Source: Pseudomonadota bacterium
Lineage (GTDB): Bacteria > Pseudomonadota > Alphaproteobacteria > Azospirillales > Azospirillaceae
Direction of reading: 5' to 3'
Length of the DNA stretch: 44,315 nucleotides
NCBI GenBank assembly: GCA_023416455.1
Contig: JAEZHQ010000239.1
Location: forward strand, 1-44,315
How positions within the stretch are numbered: position 1 is the stretch's first letter; each line of letters begins with the position of its first letter. The notes under the pieces were generated by a model. It did no database searches and was not told the DNA's origin. It saw nothing but the letters and a program-made list of their open reading frames with translations. This document shows positions 15,054 to 23,240 of this stretch, piece by piece. The translations under genes and the position numbers were made by a program.

Positions 15054-16553
15054 ATGGCCGTTCTGACTCTGGATCAGCTTGAATCCCACTTGTGGAAAGC
15101 CGCCGATATCCTGCGGGGTTCTATCGATTCGTCGGACTACAAGCACTACATCTTCGGGTTGCTGTTCTACAAGCGGCTCTGCGACGTGTGGGAAGAGGAG
15201 TACGAGGAGCGGCTGGCCAAGTACGGCGACGCCGCTCTGGCCGCCGACCCGGACGAGCACCGTTTCCATATCCCCGAGGGGAAATTCTGGAAGGATGTGC
15301 GGAAGCTGCCTACCGACATTGGCACCGCCCTGAACAATGCGTTCGACGCGGTTGAAGACGCGAATCATCGCCTTCGGGGCGTCTTCCAGGATGTGGACTT
15401 CAACAACAAGGAACGGTTCCCCGACGCCAAGCTTGAGAAGCTGCTCCAGCATTTCGAGAAACATCGTCTCCGTAACGCCGACGTGGAGCCGGACGTTCTG
15501 GGGCAGGCGTACGAATACCTGATCGAGCGGTTCGCCGACGATTCCGGCAAAAAGGGCGGTGAATTCTACACCCCTAAGATGGTGGTGCGGCTGCTGGTGG
15601 AGTGCCTGCGGCCCGAGGAGGGCATGTCGATTTACGACCCCACCTGCGGATCGGGCGGCATGCTGCTGGAAGCCTTCCACCATCTGGAGCGGCAGGGCAA
15701 GAATGCCCGCAGCCTGACCCTGTGCGGACAGGAAAAGAACCTGAACACCTGGGCCATCGCCCAGATGAACCTGTTTCTGCATGACATTCAGGACTTCAAA
15801 ATCGCCCGTGGCGACACGCTGCTCGATCCCAAGCACCTGACCGGCGACGGCACCAAGGCGATCCGCACCTTCGACCGGGTGCTGGCGAACCCGCCCTTCT
15901 CCCTGAAGGACTGGGGCCACGAGGTCTGGAGCAAGGGCGACCGGTTCGGCCGCGACCGCTACGGCTGCCCGCCCAAATCCTACGGCGACCTCGCCTTCGT
16001 GCAGCATATGGTCGCCAGCCTGCGGCAGGACGGCATGCTGGGGGTGGTGCTGCCGCACGGTATCCTGTTCCGCGGCGGGGCGGAGGGCCGCATCCGCGAG
16101 GGCCTGTTGAAGGACGACCTGATCGAGGCGGTGATCGGCCTCGCCCCCAACCTGTTTTACGGGGCCGGCATTCCCGCCTGCATCCTGATCGTCCGCAAGT
16201 CGAAGCCGAAGGACCGCCGGGGGAAGGTGCTTTTCGTCAACGGGGCCGAGCAGTTCATCGAGGGCAAGGCCCAGAACCACCTGTCCGACGCCAACGTCGC
16301 CACGCTCGCCAAGGCGTATCACGACTACGCCGATGTGGACCGGCTGGCTCGCGTGGTGCCGATGGCGGAGATCGTCGGCAACGACCACAACCTCAACATC
16401 AGCCGCTATGTCCACCTGACCGAGGAGGAGGAGGATCTGGACGTGGCCGAGGAGGTCCAGAAGCTTCTGGACCTGCGGGAGCAGCGGGACGCCGCCGAGG
16501 CCCGGATGATGGGGTTCCTGCGGGAACTCGGCTACCTGCCGGATGGGGCGTGA
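15054..16553 (+). CDS. hsdM: Type I restriction-modification system DNA methyltransferase subunit HsdM
   Basis: A 499-residue N6-adenine methyltransferase. The N-terminal HsdM helical domain (1-140, LWKAADILRGSIDSSDYKHY) is followed by GGEFYTPKMVVRLLVECL (168-185), SAM motif I DPTCGSGG (195-202) and catalytic motif IV NPPF (279-282), then a C-terminal coiled segment rich in Glu (TEEEEDLDVAEEVQKLLDLREQRDAAEARM). With HsdS it methylates host DNA at the recognition site. The first seven codons are also found, decayed, at 13435. It is followed within 9 bases by a RhuM-like ORF rather than directly by hsdS. Confidence 0.95.
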   Translation: MAVLTLDQLESHLWKAADILRGSIDSSDYKHYIFGLLFYKRLCDVWEEEYEERLAKYGDAALAADPDEHRFHIPEGKFWKDVRKLPTDIGTALNNAFDAVEDANHRLRGVFQDVDFNNKERFPDAKLEKLLQHFEKHRLRNADVEPDVLGQAYEYLIERFADDSGKKGGEFYTPKMVVRLLVECLRPEEGMSIYDPTCGSGGMLLEAFHHLERQGKNARSLTLCGQEKNLNTWAIAQMNLFLHDIQDFKIARGDTLLDPKHLTGDGTKAIRTFDRVLANPPFSLKDWGHEVWSKGDRFGRDRYGCPPKSYGDLAFVQHMVASLRQDGMLGVVLPHGILFRGGAEGRIREGLLKDDLIEAVIGLAPNLFYGAGIPACILIVRKSKPKDRRGKVLFVNGAEQFIEGKAQNHLSDANVATLAKAYHDYADVDRLARVVPMAEIVGNDHNLNISRYVHLTEEEEDLDVAEEVQKLLDLREQRDAAEARMMGFLRELGYLPDGA

Positions 16554-16561
16554 GGCTGACC

Positions 16562-16894
16562 ATGCCGGACAGCAACGTCATTCTCCAGCGGACCGGGTCG
16601 GCAACCTGTAAGTACGGCTTACAGGTTCGAGCCGAGGGAGCAACTGTCAAAGATCATTTGACGGTTCAGGCCGAGGGACAGCGGTCGGCTTCACGGGCCA
16701 TCACCGTCAACGAACGGCCGCTTCTCAACGGGAGCGGCCGGATTAGCCACGACGCCATGAAACGCATCGCCCACGACCGATACGACGAGTTCGACCGGCA
16801 GCGGAAGCAGCAGGACGCCATCGCCGCCTACTTGAAGGAATTGAAGGCCTTTGAGGCAGAGGTGGCAAAGGCTCGGAAGGGGAGCGGGCGATGA
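16562..16894 (+). CDS. Short RhuM-like protein between hsdM and hsdS (internally deleted or minimal)
   Basis: A 110-residue ORF. The N-terminal VILQRTG...LQVRAEGATV resembles the opening of RhuM-family proteins. The C-terminal NERPLLNGSGRISHDAMKRIAHDRYDEFDRQRK resembles their end, but the 200-odd residues normally between are missing. The C-terminus is a charged helix (KELKAFEAEVAKARKGSGR). ATG at 16562 has GAGG upstream; GTG at 16550 is an alternative overlapping hsdM. Its TGA overlaps the hsdS ATG (ATGA), so it could act as a coupling cistron. Two long hairpins lie in its first half. RhuM function is itself unknown; the match is from memory, not a search. Confidence 0.55.
   Translation: MPDSNVILQRTGSATCKYGLQVRAEGATVKDHLTVQAEGQRSASRAITVNERPLLNGSGRISHDAMKRIAHDRYDEFDRQRKQQDAIAAYLKELKAFEAEVAKARKGSGR
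16603..16666 (+). other. Two tandem 39-nt hairpin units with differing but self-complementary stems
   Basis: Unit 1: AACCTGTAAG (16603-16612), loop TACGG, CTTACAGGTT (16618-16627), all 10 pairs. Unit 2: AACTGTCAAA (16642-16651), loop GATCA, TTTGACGGTT (16657-16666), 10 pairs counting one G-U. Both are followed by a GCCGAGGGA segment, and the units start 39 bases apart. The stems differ at several positions yet both arms change together, which points to selection for the structure (RNA or DNA) rather than for the codons alone. Confidence 0.7.
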
Positions 16895-18114
16895 AGGTGC
16901 CAGAGGAGTGGCGGGCGACGACGTTCGGTGATGTCGCAGACCTGATTTCCGGTCAGCACATTCCAGCAAGCCAATACTCTCAAGAGCCTGTCGGAATTCC
17001 TTATCTCACAGGCCCCTCCGATTTCCCTGATGGCCAGATCACTGGCTCCAGTTTCACTCAGTTCCCAAGAGTAGTGTGCGAGCCAAAGGATGTGCTCATC
17101 ACTGTTAAAGGGTCTGGGGTAGGGAAAATATGTATCGCTGACAGAAAATACTGCATCAGCAGACAGTTGGCGGCTCTGAGGGCTCGTGATGTAGATGCGA
17201 GCTTTTTGTACTATGCGGTTGAGTCGATGGTGTCCGAGCTTGCGAGCGGGGCAACGGGATTTATTCCTGGAATCTCGCGGGGGCAAGTTTTGGACTTGGG
17301 AATGTATCTTCCTCCGCGTTCTGAACAAATTCGTATCGCAGAAATTCTTTCCGGAGTGGATGAGGTTATCCAAGCAACACAGTCAGTTATTGAGCAGACC
17401 CGCACGGTCAAGCAGTGCGTGCTGAAACGCGTGCTAGCCAAAGGTATCGGACATAGCCGTTTCAAACAGACAGAGATTGGAGAAATTCCGGAGACGTGGA
17501 AGGTTCGTGCTATCGGCGAACTCGGAGAAGTAAACGCGGGTAGGCAGAGGTCTCCACATTTTACGGAGGGCACTCTACGTCCTTACCTCCGTGTTGCGAA
17601 CGTATTTGACGGCTTTATAGGCGAGGGCGATTTGCTCAGCATGAAATTTACCGAAGACGAGTATGAGCGTTATCGTCTGAAGCCAGGGGACATTTTGTTG
17701 AACGAGGGGCAAAGCTTGGAGTTGGTCGGTCGCAATGCGGTTTATGAGGGCGTACCCGCTGACTGCTGCTTCCAAAACACTTTGGTTAGGTTCCGGAGTG
17801 GCCCTGAGGTCAAAGTGGGGTTTGCCTACGCATTGATGCAACACCTGTTCTCTTCGGGTCAATTTATGGCGATCGCCACTCAAACCACATCAGTTGCCCA
17901 CTTGGGTGTCAAGAGGTTCGCAAATCTTCTAGTCCCGCTTCCACCTCAAGATGAGCAGTCAAGGATATCGGCGATCCACAGCCAGTTTGTTCAGACCCTG
18001 AACTCACAAACACAGAAGCATAGTGAATTGGTGTCGCTGAAGAATGCCCTCCTGTCCGACCTTCTGACCGGCCGGAAGCGGGTCACCGCCGACGCCTTAT
18101 CCCCCGCAGTATAA
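16891..18114 (+). CDS. hsdS: Type I restriction-modification system specificity subunit HsdS
   Basis: A 407-residue protein with two target recognition domains. TRD1 starts PEEWRATTFGDVADLISG and ends with LPPRSEQIRIAEILSGVDEVIQATQ (central helix). TRD2 starts IGEIPETWKVRAIGELGEV and ends LPPQDEQSRISAIHSQF plus a distal helix. The bipartite repeat of P-E-x-W and L-P-P-x-x-E-Q motifs is the hallmark of full-length HsdS; it sets the split DNA target for both methylation and restriction. About 16940-18050 is much more AT-rich than hsdM and hsdR, fitting independent acquisition or exchange of the TRDs. Start overlaps the previous ORF. Confidence 0.95.
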   Translation: MKVPEEWRATTFGDVADLISGQHIPASQYSQEPVGIPYLTGPSDFPDGQITGSSFTQFPRVVCEPKDVLITVKGSGVGKICIADRKYCISRQLAALRARDVDASFLYYAVESMVSELASGATGFIPGISRGQVLDLGMYLPPRSEQIRIAEILSGVDEVIQATQSVIEQTRTVKQCVLKRVLAKGIGHSRFKQTEIGEIPETWKVRAIGELGEVNAGRQRSPHFTEGTLRPYLRVANVFDGFIGEGDLLSMKFTEDEYERYRLKPGDILLNEGQSLELVGRNAVYEGVPADCCFQNTLVRFRSGPEVKVGFAYALMQHLFSSGQFMAIATQTTSVAHLGVKRFANLLVPLPPQDEQSRISAIHSQFVQTLNSQTQKHSELVSLKNALLSDLLTGRKRVTADALSPAV

Positions 18115-18138
18115 CGCACGACCACAGGGAGCAGCACC

Positions 18139-21100
18139 GTGGCCCAGGGCATGGAATGGCACCTCGCCGAACGACCCACCATCGCATGCCTTGAGGCCAT
18201 GGGCTACCGCTTCGTCCCGCCGGAGGAGCACGCCGCCCTTCGGGACGGCGAGAATCAGGTGCTGTTCCGTCCCCACCTTATCGAGGCCATCCAGCGGATC
18301 AACGGCGTCTCGCTGGCCGACGCCCAGGCCGCTTACGCCGACCTCGTGTCGGTCAACGACAACGAAGTATGGCTCAAAAAGCTCCGCGGCGACTTCAGCC
18401 GGCCGGTGCAGGGGGAAGTGACGCGACGAACCCTGCGGGTGGTCGATTTCGCCAACCCGGCCAACAACCGGCTAACCGTCACCCACCAGTTCCGCGTCAA
18501 GGCCGAACGGACCCGGATTCCCGACGTGGTGGTCCACCTGAACGGCATTCCGGTGGTGGTGATCGAGTGCAAAAGCCCGATCAACCACAAGGACAAGACC
18601 GGCGAGGCGTTCGACCAGATCCGGCAGTATGAGCGGGACATCCCCCGGCTGTTCCTGTCCAACGTCTTCAACATCGTCACCGACGGCACCAACTGCCTCT
18701 ACGGCTCCACCGGCAGCCCGTCGAAGTTCTTCGCGGCGTGGCGGGACCCGTGGCCCCGCCGGGAGTCCGACTTCACCGACGAGTTGTCCAAGGGGCTGTG
18801 GTGCCTGCTGGAACCATCCCGCCTGCTCGACCTGATCGCCCACTTCGTGGTGTTCGAGAAGACCGAGGAGGGTATCGTCAAGAAGATGTGCCGCTACCAG
18901 CAGTTCCGGGCGGTCAACAAGATCGTCGGGCGGGTGGTGGAAAACCGGCACCGCCGGGGGCTGGTCTGGCACACCCAGGGGTCGGGCAAGTCGCTGACCA
19001 TGGTCTTCGCCGCCCTGAAGCTGAAGACCCACCGGACGGTGGAGTCGCCCGAACTGACCAACCCCAACATCCTGGTGCTGACCGACCGGGTGGATCTGCA
19101 CACCCAGATCAGCGGCACCTTCACCGCTTGCGGTCTGCCGAATCCCAAGAGTATCGAGAGCATCCGCGGCCTGCGGGACCTGATGGACGGCCGGACCGAT
19201 GGGTTCATGGCGTTATCGACCATCTTCAAGTTCCAGGGCTCCGAGGAACCGGTCGCGAACTCCGCCACCTGGATCGTCATGGTGGACGAAGCCCACCGCA
19301 CCCAGGAAAAGGACCTCGGGGCCTTTCTGCGGAAGACGCTGCCCGACGCCCGCTTCTTCGGCTTTACCGGCACGCCGATCAAGAAGGACGACAAGGACAC
19401 CTACGCCAACTTCGGCGTGGTCGGCGAGGGCTATCTCGACAAGTACGGCATCGACGACGCCGTGGCCGACGGGGCGACGGTGCCGATCTACTACACCGGC
19501 CGCAAGACCGACTGGCGCATCGACGAGGCCAAGATCGACATCCTGTTCGACCAGTGGTTCGCCGACCTGCCCGACGACAAGCTGGCCGAACTGAAAAAGC
19601 GGGGCGTGACGGTCGCCGATCTGGTCAAGCACCCGAGGCGGATCGCCCTGATCGCCTACGACATCTGGACCCACTTCAAGGAATACGCCCGCCCCGACGG
19701 CTTCAAGGCCCAGATCGTCGCCTTCGACCGCGAGGCGGTGATCCTCTACAAACGGGCCTTGGACGCGGTCATCGTCGAGGATCTGGCCGCCGAGGGCATG
19801 CCCAGCGAGGACGCCCAGGCTATGGCCGCGGCCATGTCGGCCTGCGTCTACTCGTCATCCCAGGAGGACGGGAAGCCGAGCGAGGATGAATACACCCAAT
19901 CGATCCGCGATGACCTTGTGGCCCACTATCTGGACGACAAGGCCGAGATCGATGTGAAAAAGGCGTTCGGCAAGAAGGGTGTCCGGCCGGACTTCCTCAT
20001 CGTCTGCGACAAGCTGCTGACCGGGTTCGATGCTCCCGCCGAATCCGTCATGTATCTCGACAAGCCGCTGAAGGAGCACGGTCTGCTCCAGGCCATCGCC
20101 CGTACCAACCGGGTCGCCGATGCGGCCAAACGGAACGGGCTGATCGTCGATTACATCGGCGTGTCCGCCCATCTGGACAGGGCTCTCGCCTCCTACCGGG
20201 CCGACGATGTCCGCAACGCAATGCGGGATCTGGACGACCTCCGCAACCAGCTTCGGGCCGCCCACGCCGCCGTGCTCCACATGATGAAGGGGGTGAAGCG
20301 GGCCGGCGGGCGGCTCGACAAGGACGGCCTGAAGGCCGAGTTCGACCAGCTTGTCGCCCGGCTGAAACCCGACGAGACCCAGTGGATCGAGTTCCGCAAG
20401 GCGGCCCGCGAGTTCATCGGCCTGTACGAGGCCGTCAGCCCGGACCCCTGCGTGCTGGAGTTCACCGCCGACCTGAAGTGGGTGGCCCTGTTCCTTCAGT
20501 ACGCCACCCAGGCCATCGAGAAGCGGGAGGCGTTCGACCAGCGGTCCTACAGCCGCAAGATCCGCGACATGCTGGAACGCCACCTCGACGCCACCGGGCT
20601 GAGCGTGACGGTGAAGCTCCGCCACATCACCGATCCGGAGTTCTGGGATGACTTCAAGGTCGAGGGCAAGACCGAGGACGAACTCCAGACGGCGGCGATC
20701 CGCAAGACCACCGAACTCCGCAAGGTCGTCTACGAACGACTGGCCCGGAACGCCCACCAGTACGGCAAATTCTCCGACCGGCTGCGGGAGTTGCTGGAAA
20801 AGCTGGAAAGTGCCCAGCTTTCCAACGCCGAAAAGCTGACGAAGCTGGAGGACTTTGCCAAGGACCTGAAGGCCGAGGCGACCGCCCATGAGAAAGCCGG
20901 GATGTCGGAGGGGGCCTACGGCATCCTCCAAATCCTCCTGGCCTTCGGCGCCGGGGAGGGGGCGGACGGGTTGGCGGAGCGGATCGCCGCCCTTTACGAG
21001 GATGATGCGACCGCCCCGCGATTGTGGCAGGAGAAGGAAGGGCTGCGGAGGTCGCTGCGGCAGCAGGTCCGCGGCTTTGCCCACGACTTCGGCCTGGGGA

Positions 21101-21162
21101 ACCTCAAGGAAGTCCCCGAGCAGGTCGAGGCGTTCGCCCTCAAGCAGTTCGCCAAGGTCTGA
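18139..21162 (+). CDS. hsdR: Type I restriction endonuclease subunit HsdR
   Basis: A 1007-residue motor-nuclease. The PD-(D/E)xK nuclease has PDVVVHLNGIPVVVIECKSP (D129, E143, K145). The SF2 translocase carries Walker A HTQGSGKS (278-285), DEAH (383-386), the TGTP motif (410-413) and later LTGFDAP and AIARTNR. A C-terminal helical domain binds HsdM/HsdS. All catalytic residues that can be checked are present, so the enzyme looks functional. The start is GTG at 18139 with GGGAG upstream; ATG at 18151 is the alternative. Confidence 0.95.
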   Translation: MAQGMEWHLAERPTIACLEAMGYRFVPPEEHAALRDGENQVLFRPHLIEAIQRINGVSLADAQAAYADLVSVNDNEVWLKKLRGDFSRPVQGEVTRRTLRVVDFANPANNRLTVTHQFRVKAERTRIPDVVVHLNGIPVVVIECKSPINHKDKTGEAFDQIRQYERDIPRLFLSNVFNIVTDGTNCLYGSTGSPSKFFAAWRDPWPRRESDFTDELSKGLWCLLEPSRLLDLIAHFVVFEKTEEGIVKKMCRYQQFRAVNKIVGRVVENRHRRGLVWHTQGSGKSLTMVFAALKLKTHRTVESPELTNPNILVLTDRVDLHTQISGTFTACGLPNPKSIESIRGLRDLMDGRTDGFMALSTIFKFQGSEEPVANSATWIVMVDEAHRTQEKDLGAFLRKTLPDARFFGFTGTPIKKDDKDTYANFGVVGEGYLDKYGIDDAVADGATVPIYYTGRKTDWRIDEAKIDILFDQWFADLPDDKLAELKKRGVTVADLVKHPRRIALIAYDIWTHFKEYARPDGFKAQIVAFDREAVILYKRALDAVIVEDLAAEGMPSEDAQAMAAAMSACVYSSSQEDGKPSEDEYTQSIRDDLVAHYLDDKAEIDVKKAFGKKGVRPDFLIVCDKLLTGFDAPAESVMYLDKPLKEHGLLQAIARTNRVADAAKRNGLIVDYIGVSAHLDRALASYRADDVRNAMRDLDDLRNQLRAAHAAVLHMMKGVKRAGGRLDKDGLKAEFDQLVARLKPDETQWIEFRKAAREFIGLYEAVSPDPCVLEFTADLKWVALFLQYATQAIEKREAFDQRSYSRKIRDMLERHLDATGLSVTVKLRHITDPEFWDDFKVEGKTEDELQTAAIRKTTELRKVVYERLARNAHQYGKFSDRLRELLEKLESAQLSNAEKLTKLEDFAKDLKAEATAHEKAGMSEGAYGILQILLAFGAGEGADGLAERIAALYEDDATAPRLWQEKEGLRRSLRQQVRGFAHDFGLGNLKEVPEQVEAFALKQFAKV

Positions 21163-21166
21163 TCCC

Positions 21167-21907
21167 ATGCCCATGCTGACGGTCGGCAGCGTCGAGATCC
21201 CCTACATATTGCGTCGCTCCGACGCGGCGACGCGGGCACGCATCACCGTCACGCCGGACAGCGTCGAGGTGGTCGTGCCCTTCGCCGCCACCGAGGACGA
21301 GATTGCCGGCGTGCTCCACCGCCGCCGGGCATGGCTGTACGAGCAGACCCGCCACATGGCCGAGCGGATGGCCCGCTCCAACGCGGTCCGGCGGTTCGTC
21401 AGCGGGGCCAAGATCCCCTACCGCGGCCGGCTCATGCGGCTGCGGGTTGAGCCGTGCGACGACACGCTGGTGAGCGTCGCCTACCGCAACGGCTTCCTGG
21501 TCGGCTGCCCGCGGTCCGTGGCTCCTTCCTCCCACGACAACCTGATCGAGTCGGCGTTGCGGCTGTGGCTGAGGAAGCGGCTCCGCCAGGATGTCGCCGA
21601 CCTCGTCCGCCGGCACGGCGAGCCGAACGGGCTGAAGCCGAAGGATGTCCGGGTCAAGGACCAGAAGCACGTCTGGGGAAGCTGTGGGATCGACCGCGTC
21701 GTAAACCTGAACTGGCAGTTGGTCTTTGCCCCCCGGACGGTGCTGGAATACGCGGTGGTCCATGAGCTCTGCCACTTGCGCTACCGCGCCCACGACCGGG
21801 CATTTTGGGGCTTGGTCGGAACCATCCTGCCGGACTGGGAAGCCAGGAAGGCGTGGCTGGACCAGAACGAGCATTTCCTGACGCTGCGGCGTGTGGAGCC
21901 GACCTGA
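21167..21907 (+). CDS. YgjP/SprT-like zinc metallopeptidase (M48-type) of the restriction operon
   Basis: A 246-residue protein with the DUF45/YgjP layout. It has an N-terminal beta-rich part (VEIPYILRRSDAATRARITV), VKDQKHVWGSCG (163-173), then the zinc site HELCHLRYRAHDRAFW with H199, E200, H203 and H209. Genes of this family often ride with type I restriction genes. A role in proteolytic control of HsdR is possible but unproven. It starts 4 bases after the hsdR stop (second in-frame ATG two codons on) and shares a TGATG with the next gene. Confidence 0.9.
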   Translation: MPMLTVGSVEIPYILRRSDAATRARITVTPDSVEVVVPFAATEDEIAGVLHRRRAWLYEQTRHMAERMARSNAVRRFVSGAKIPYRGRLMRLRVEPCDDTLVSVAYRNGFLVGCPRSVAPSSHDNLIESALRLWLRKRLRQDVADLVRRHGEPNGLKPKDVRVKDQKHVWGSCGIDRVVNLNWQLVFAPRTVLEYAVVHELCHLRYRAHDRAFWGLVGTILPDWEARKAWLDQNEHFLTLRRVEPT

Positions 21908-22833
21908 TGGCCATTCCCGACTTCCAGACCCTGATGCTCCCCGTTCTGAGGAGCGCCGCCGGTGGTAGCGAGGTCCGCATCGGCGACGTGGTGGACCAGC
22001 TTGCCAACGCGTTCGCACTGACGGACGAGGATCGTGCCCAGCTTCTTCCCTCGGGCCGGCAGACAACCTTCGCCAACCGGGTGCATTGGGCCAAAAGCTA
22101 CCTGACCAAGGCCGGATTGGTGGACCTGACGCGACGGGCGCATTTCCGCATCACACCGGTAGGGCGAGAGGTTCTGAGGTCTCCGCCGGAGCGGATCACC
22201 ATCCGTTTCCTGGAGCGGTTTCCGAGCTTCAAGGGCTTCCGCGAGGGGGAAGCCGGAACGGCCGGGGCCGCCCAAATTGCCGAGGTCGTGCTGTCGGCGG
22301 CCGAGAACCCCCTGACCCCTGACGAAGCGATGCGGCAGGCTCACCTGCGAATCGAGGCATCGTTGGCCGAGGAGATCCTCCAGCGGGTGCGGTCCGGGAC
22401 GCCGGCCTTCTTCGAGAAGACCGTCGTTCGCCTGCTGATCACCATGGGCTACGGCGGGTCGGTGACGGAACTCGACAAGGCTCTGGTCGGCAAGTCCGGC
22501 GACGATGGAGTGGACGGCATCATCGACCAGGACCCGCTTGGGCTGGATCGGGTGTATGTCCAGGCAAAGCGGTACGCCGACGGCAACACCGTCGGGGCGG
22601 GGGCGATCCGCGACTTCTTCGGCAGCCTGAACCTGTTCAAGGCAACCAAGGGGCTGTTCGTCACCACCTCGGCCTTCACCACGTCGGCCAGGGAGACGGC
22701 CGACCGGCTCGGCACCCGTATTGTGCTGATCGACGGCATCCAACTGGCCAAGCTCATGATCCGGCACGAGGTCGGATGCAGGATCGAGGAGACCTTGCAC
22801 ATCAAGAGGGTGGACGAGGACTTCTTCGAATAA
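21907..22833 (+). CDS. mrr: Mrr-type restriction endonuclease
   Basis: A 308-residue protein: N-terminal winged-helix Mrr domain (about 1-95, LPVLRSAAGGSEVRIGDVVD) and C-terminal Mrr_cat nuclease with E170 (FFEKTVVRLL), D203 in GKSGDDGVDGII, and Q219-x-K221 (VYVQAKRY), the PD-(D/E)xK variant with Gln. Mrr enzymes cut certain methylated DNAs. Overlap with the peptidase gene (TGATG) puts it in the same operon as a methyltransferase, so it must tolerate that methylation pattern. It is the last gene of the island. Confidence 0.93.
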   Translation: MAIPDFQTLMLPVLRSAAGGSEVRIGDVVDQLANAFALTDEDRAQLLPSGRQTTFANRVHWAKSYLTKAGLVDLTRRAHFRITPVGREVLRSPPERITIRFLERFPSFKGFREGEAGTAGAAQIAEVVLSAAENPLTPDEAMRQAHLRIEASLAEEILQRVRSGTPAFFEKTVVRLLITMGYGGSVTELDKALVGKSGDDGVDGIIDQDPLGLDRVYVQAKRYADGNTVGAGAIRDFFGSLNLFKATKGLFVTTSAFTTSARETADRLGTRIVLIDGIQLAKLMIRHEVGCRIEETLHIKRVDEDFFE

Positions 22834-23160
22834 CGGTCGAGCCTGCGCCGGAGATGGGGCGGGCAACAGGGACGATGCCGGGCCTCCGGCCATCAACGCG
22901 GCGCTCTTGCAGCCCATGTTTCGGAGAGCATGACCCCATTGTCCCCGGCCCCATCGCCAAGGGCGAAGGCAAGCTCATGGGGCATCCGAGCCTCACGGAG
23001 AGCATCCCGGAACCGCCGACGGCCCCGCATCCACAGCCCCATGGGACGCCGCTTGGGCAACAGGGATGTGCGACACCCTGGACGGGCTGAAACGGCGGAT
23101 TTCGAAGGGGATGGAGGCGATTCGGCGACGCCGCATGCGACAGGGCGGTGTCACACCACG
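22834..23160. other. Non-coding right end of the island
   Basis: No credible gene: the open frames here lack ribosome-binding sites and family character. GGGCAACAGGGA occurs twice (22861-22872 and 23055-23066), 194 bases apart; it could be a recombinase arm site or chance. Confidence 0.4.
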
Positions 23161-23240
23161 GGGAATTCCGCCGCGTGCCAGCGAATTCCTCTGTCGCATC
23201 ACGGTCCTGGGAAGGAATGGTGGAGCCGAGGAGGATCGAA
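23161..23240 (+). repeat. Right attachment repeat overlapping the tRNA-Ala 3' end
   Basis: The intact-side partner of 14866-14945. Bases 23204-23236 are the 33-base identical core; 23218-23236 are the last 19 bases of the tRNA. The hairpin at 23162-23189 (GGAATTCCGC/GCGAATTCC) lies downstream of the tRNA on the minus strand and may be its termination or processing structure, although no U-run follows. Confidence 0.85.

Larger units (their letters stand above)
14866..23240 (+). mobile_element. Restriction-modification genomic island inserted at the 3' end of tRNA-Ala(CGC), no integrase
   Basis: About 8.3 kb lie between 80-bp direct repeats derived from the tRNA gene at 23218-23293, the classic footprint of a tyrosine-recombinase integration. 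Contents: type I hsdM-hsdS-hsdR with a RhuM-like ORF, a YgjP-type peptidase and mrr, all on the plus strand. No integrase, excisionase or relaxase is present, so the element is either degenerate or was mobilised by an enzyme in trans. Base composition, especially in hsdS, is visibly more AT-rich than the flanks. Confidence 0.75.

Noticed and set aside
16603..16666. Guanidine-II (mini-ykkC) riboswitch
   Set aside because: Two hairpins and an ACGG in the first loop are reminiscent, but the loops are five bases, the second is GATCA, and the position inside an operon next to hsdS does not fit.
22861..23066. 12-bp direct repeat GGGCAACAGGGA as a transposon footprint
   Set aside because: Too short, with no transposase or inverted ends between the copies.
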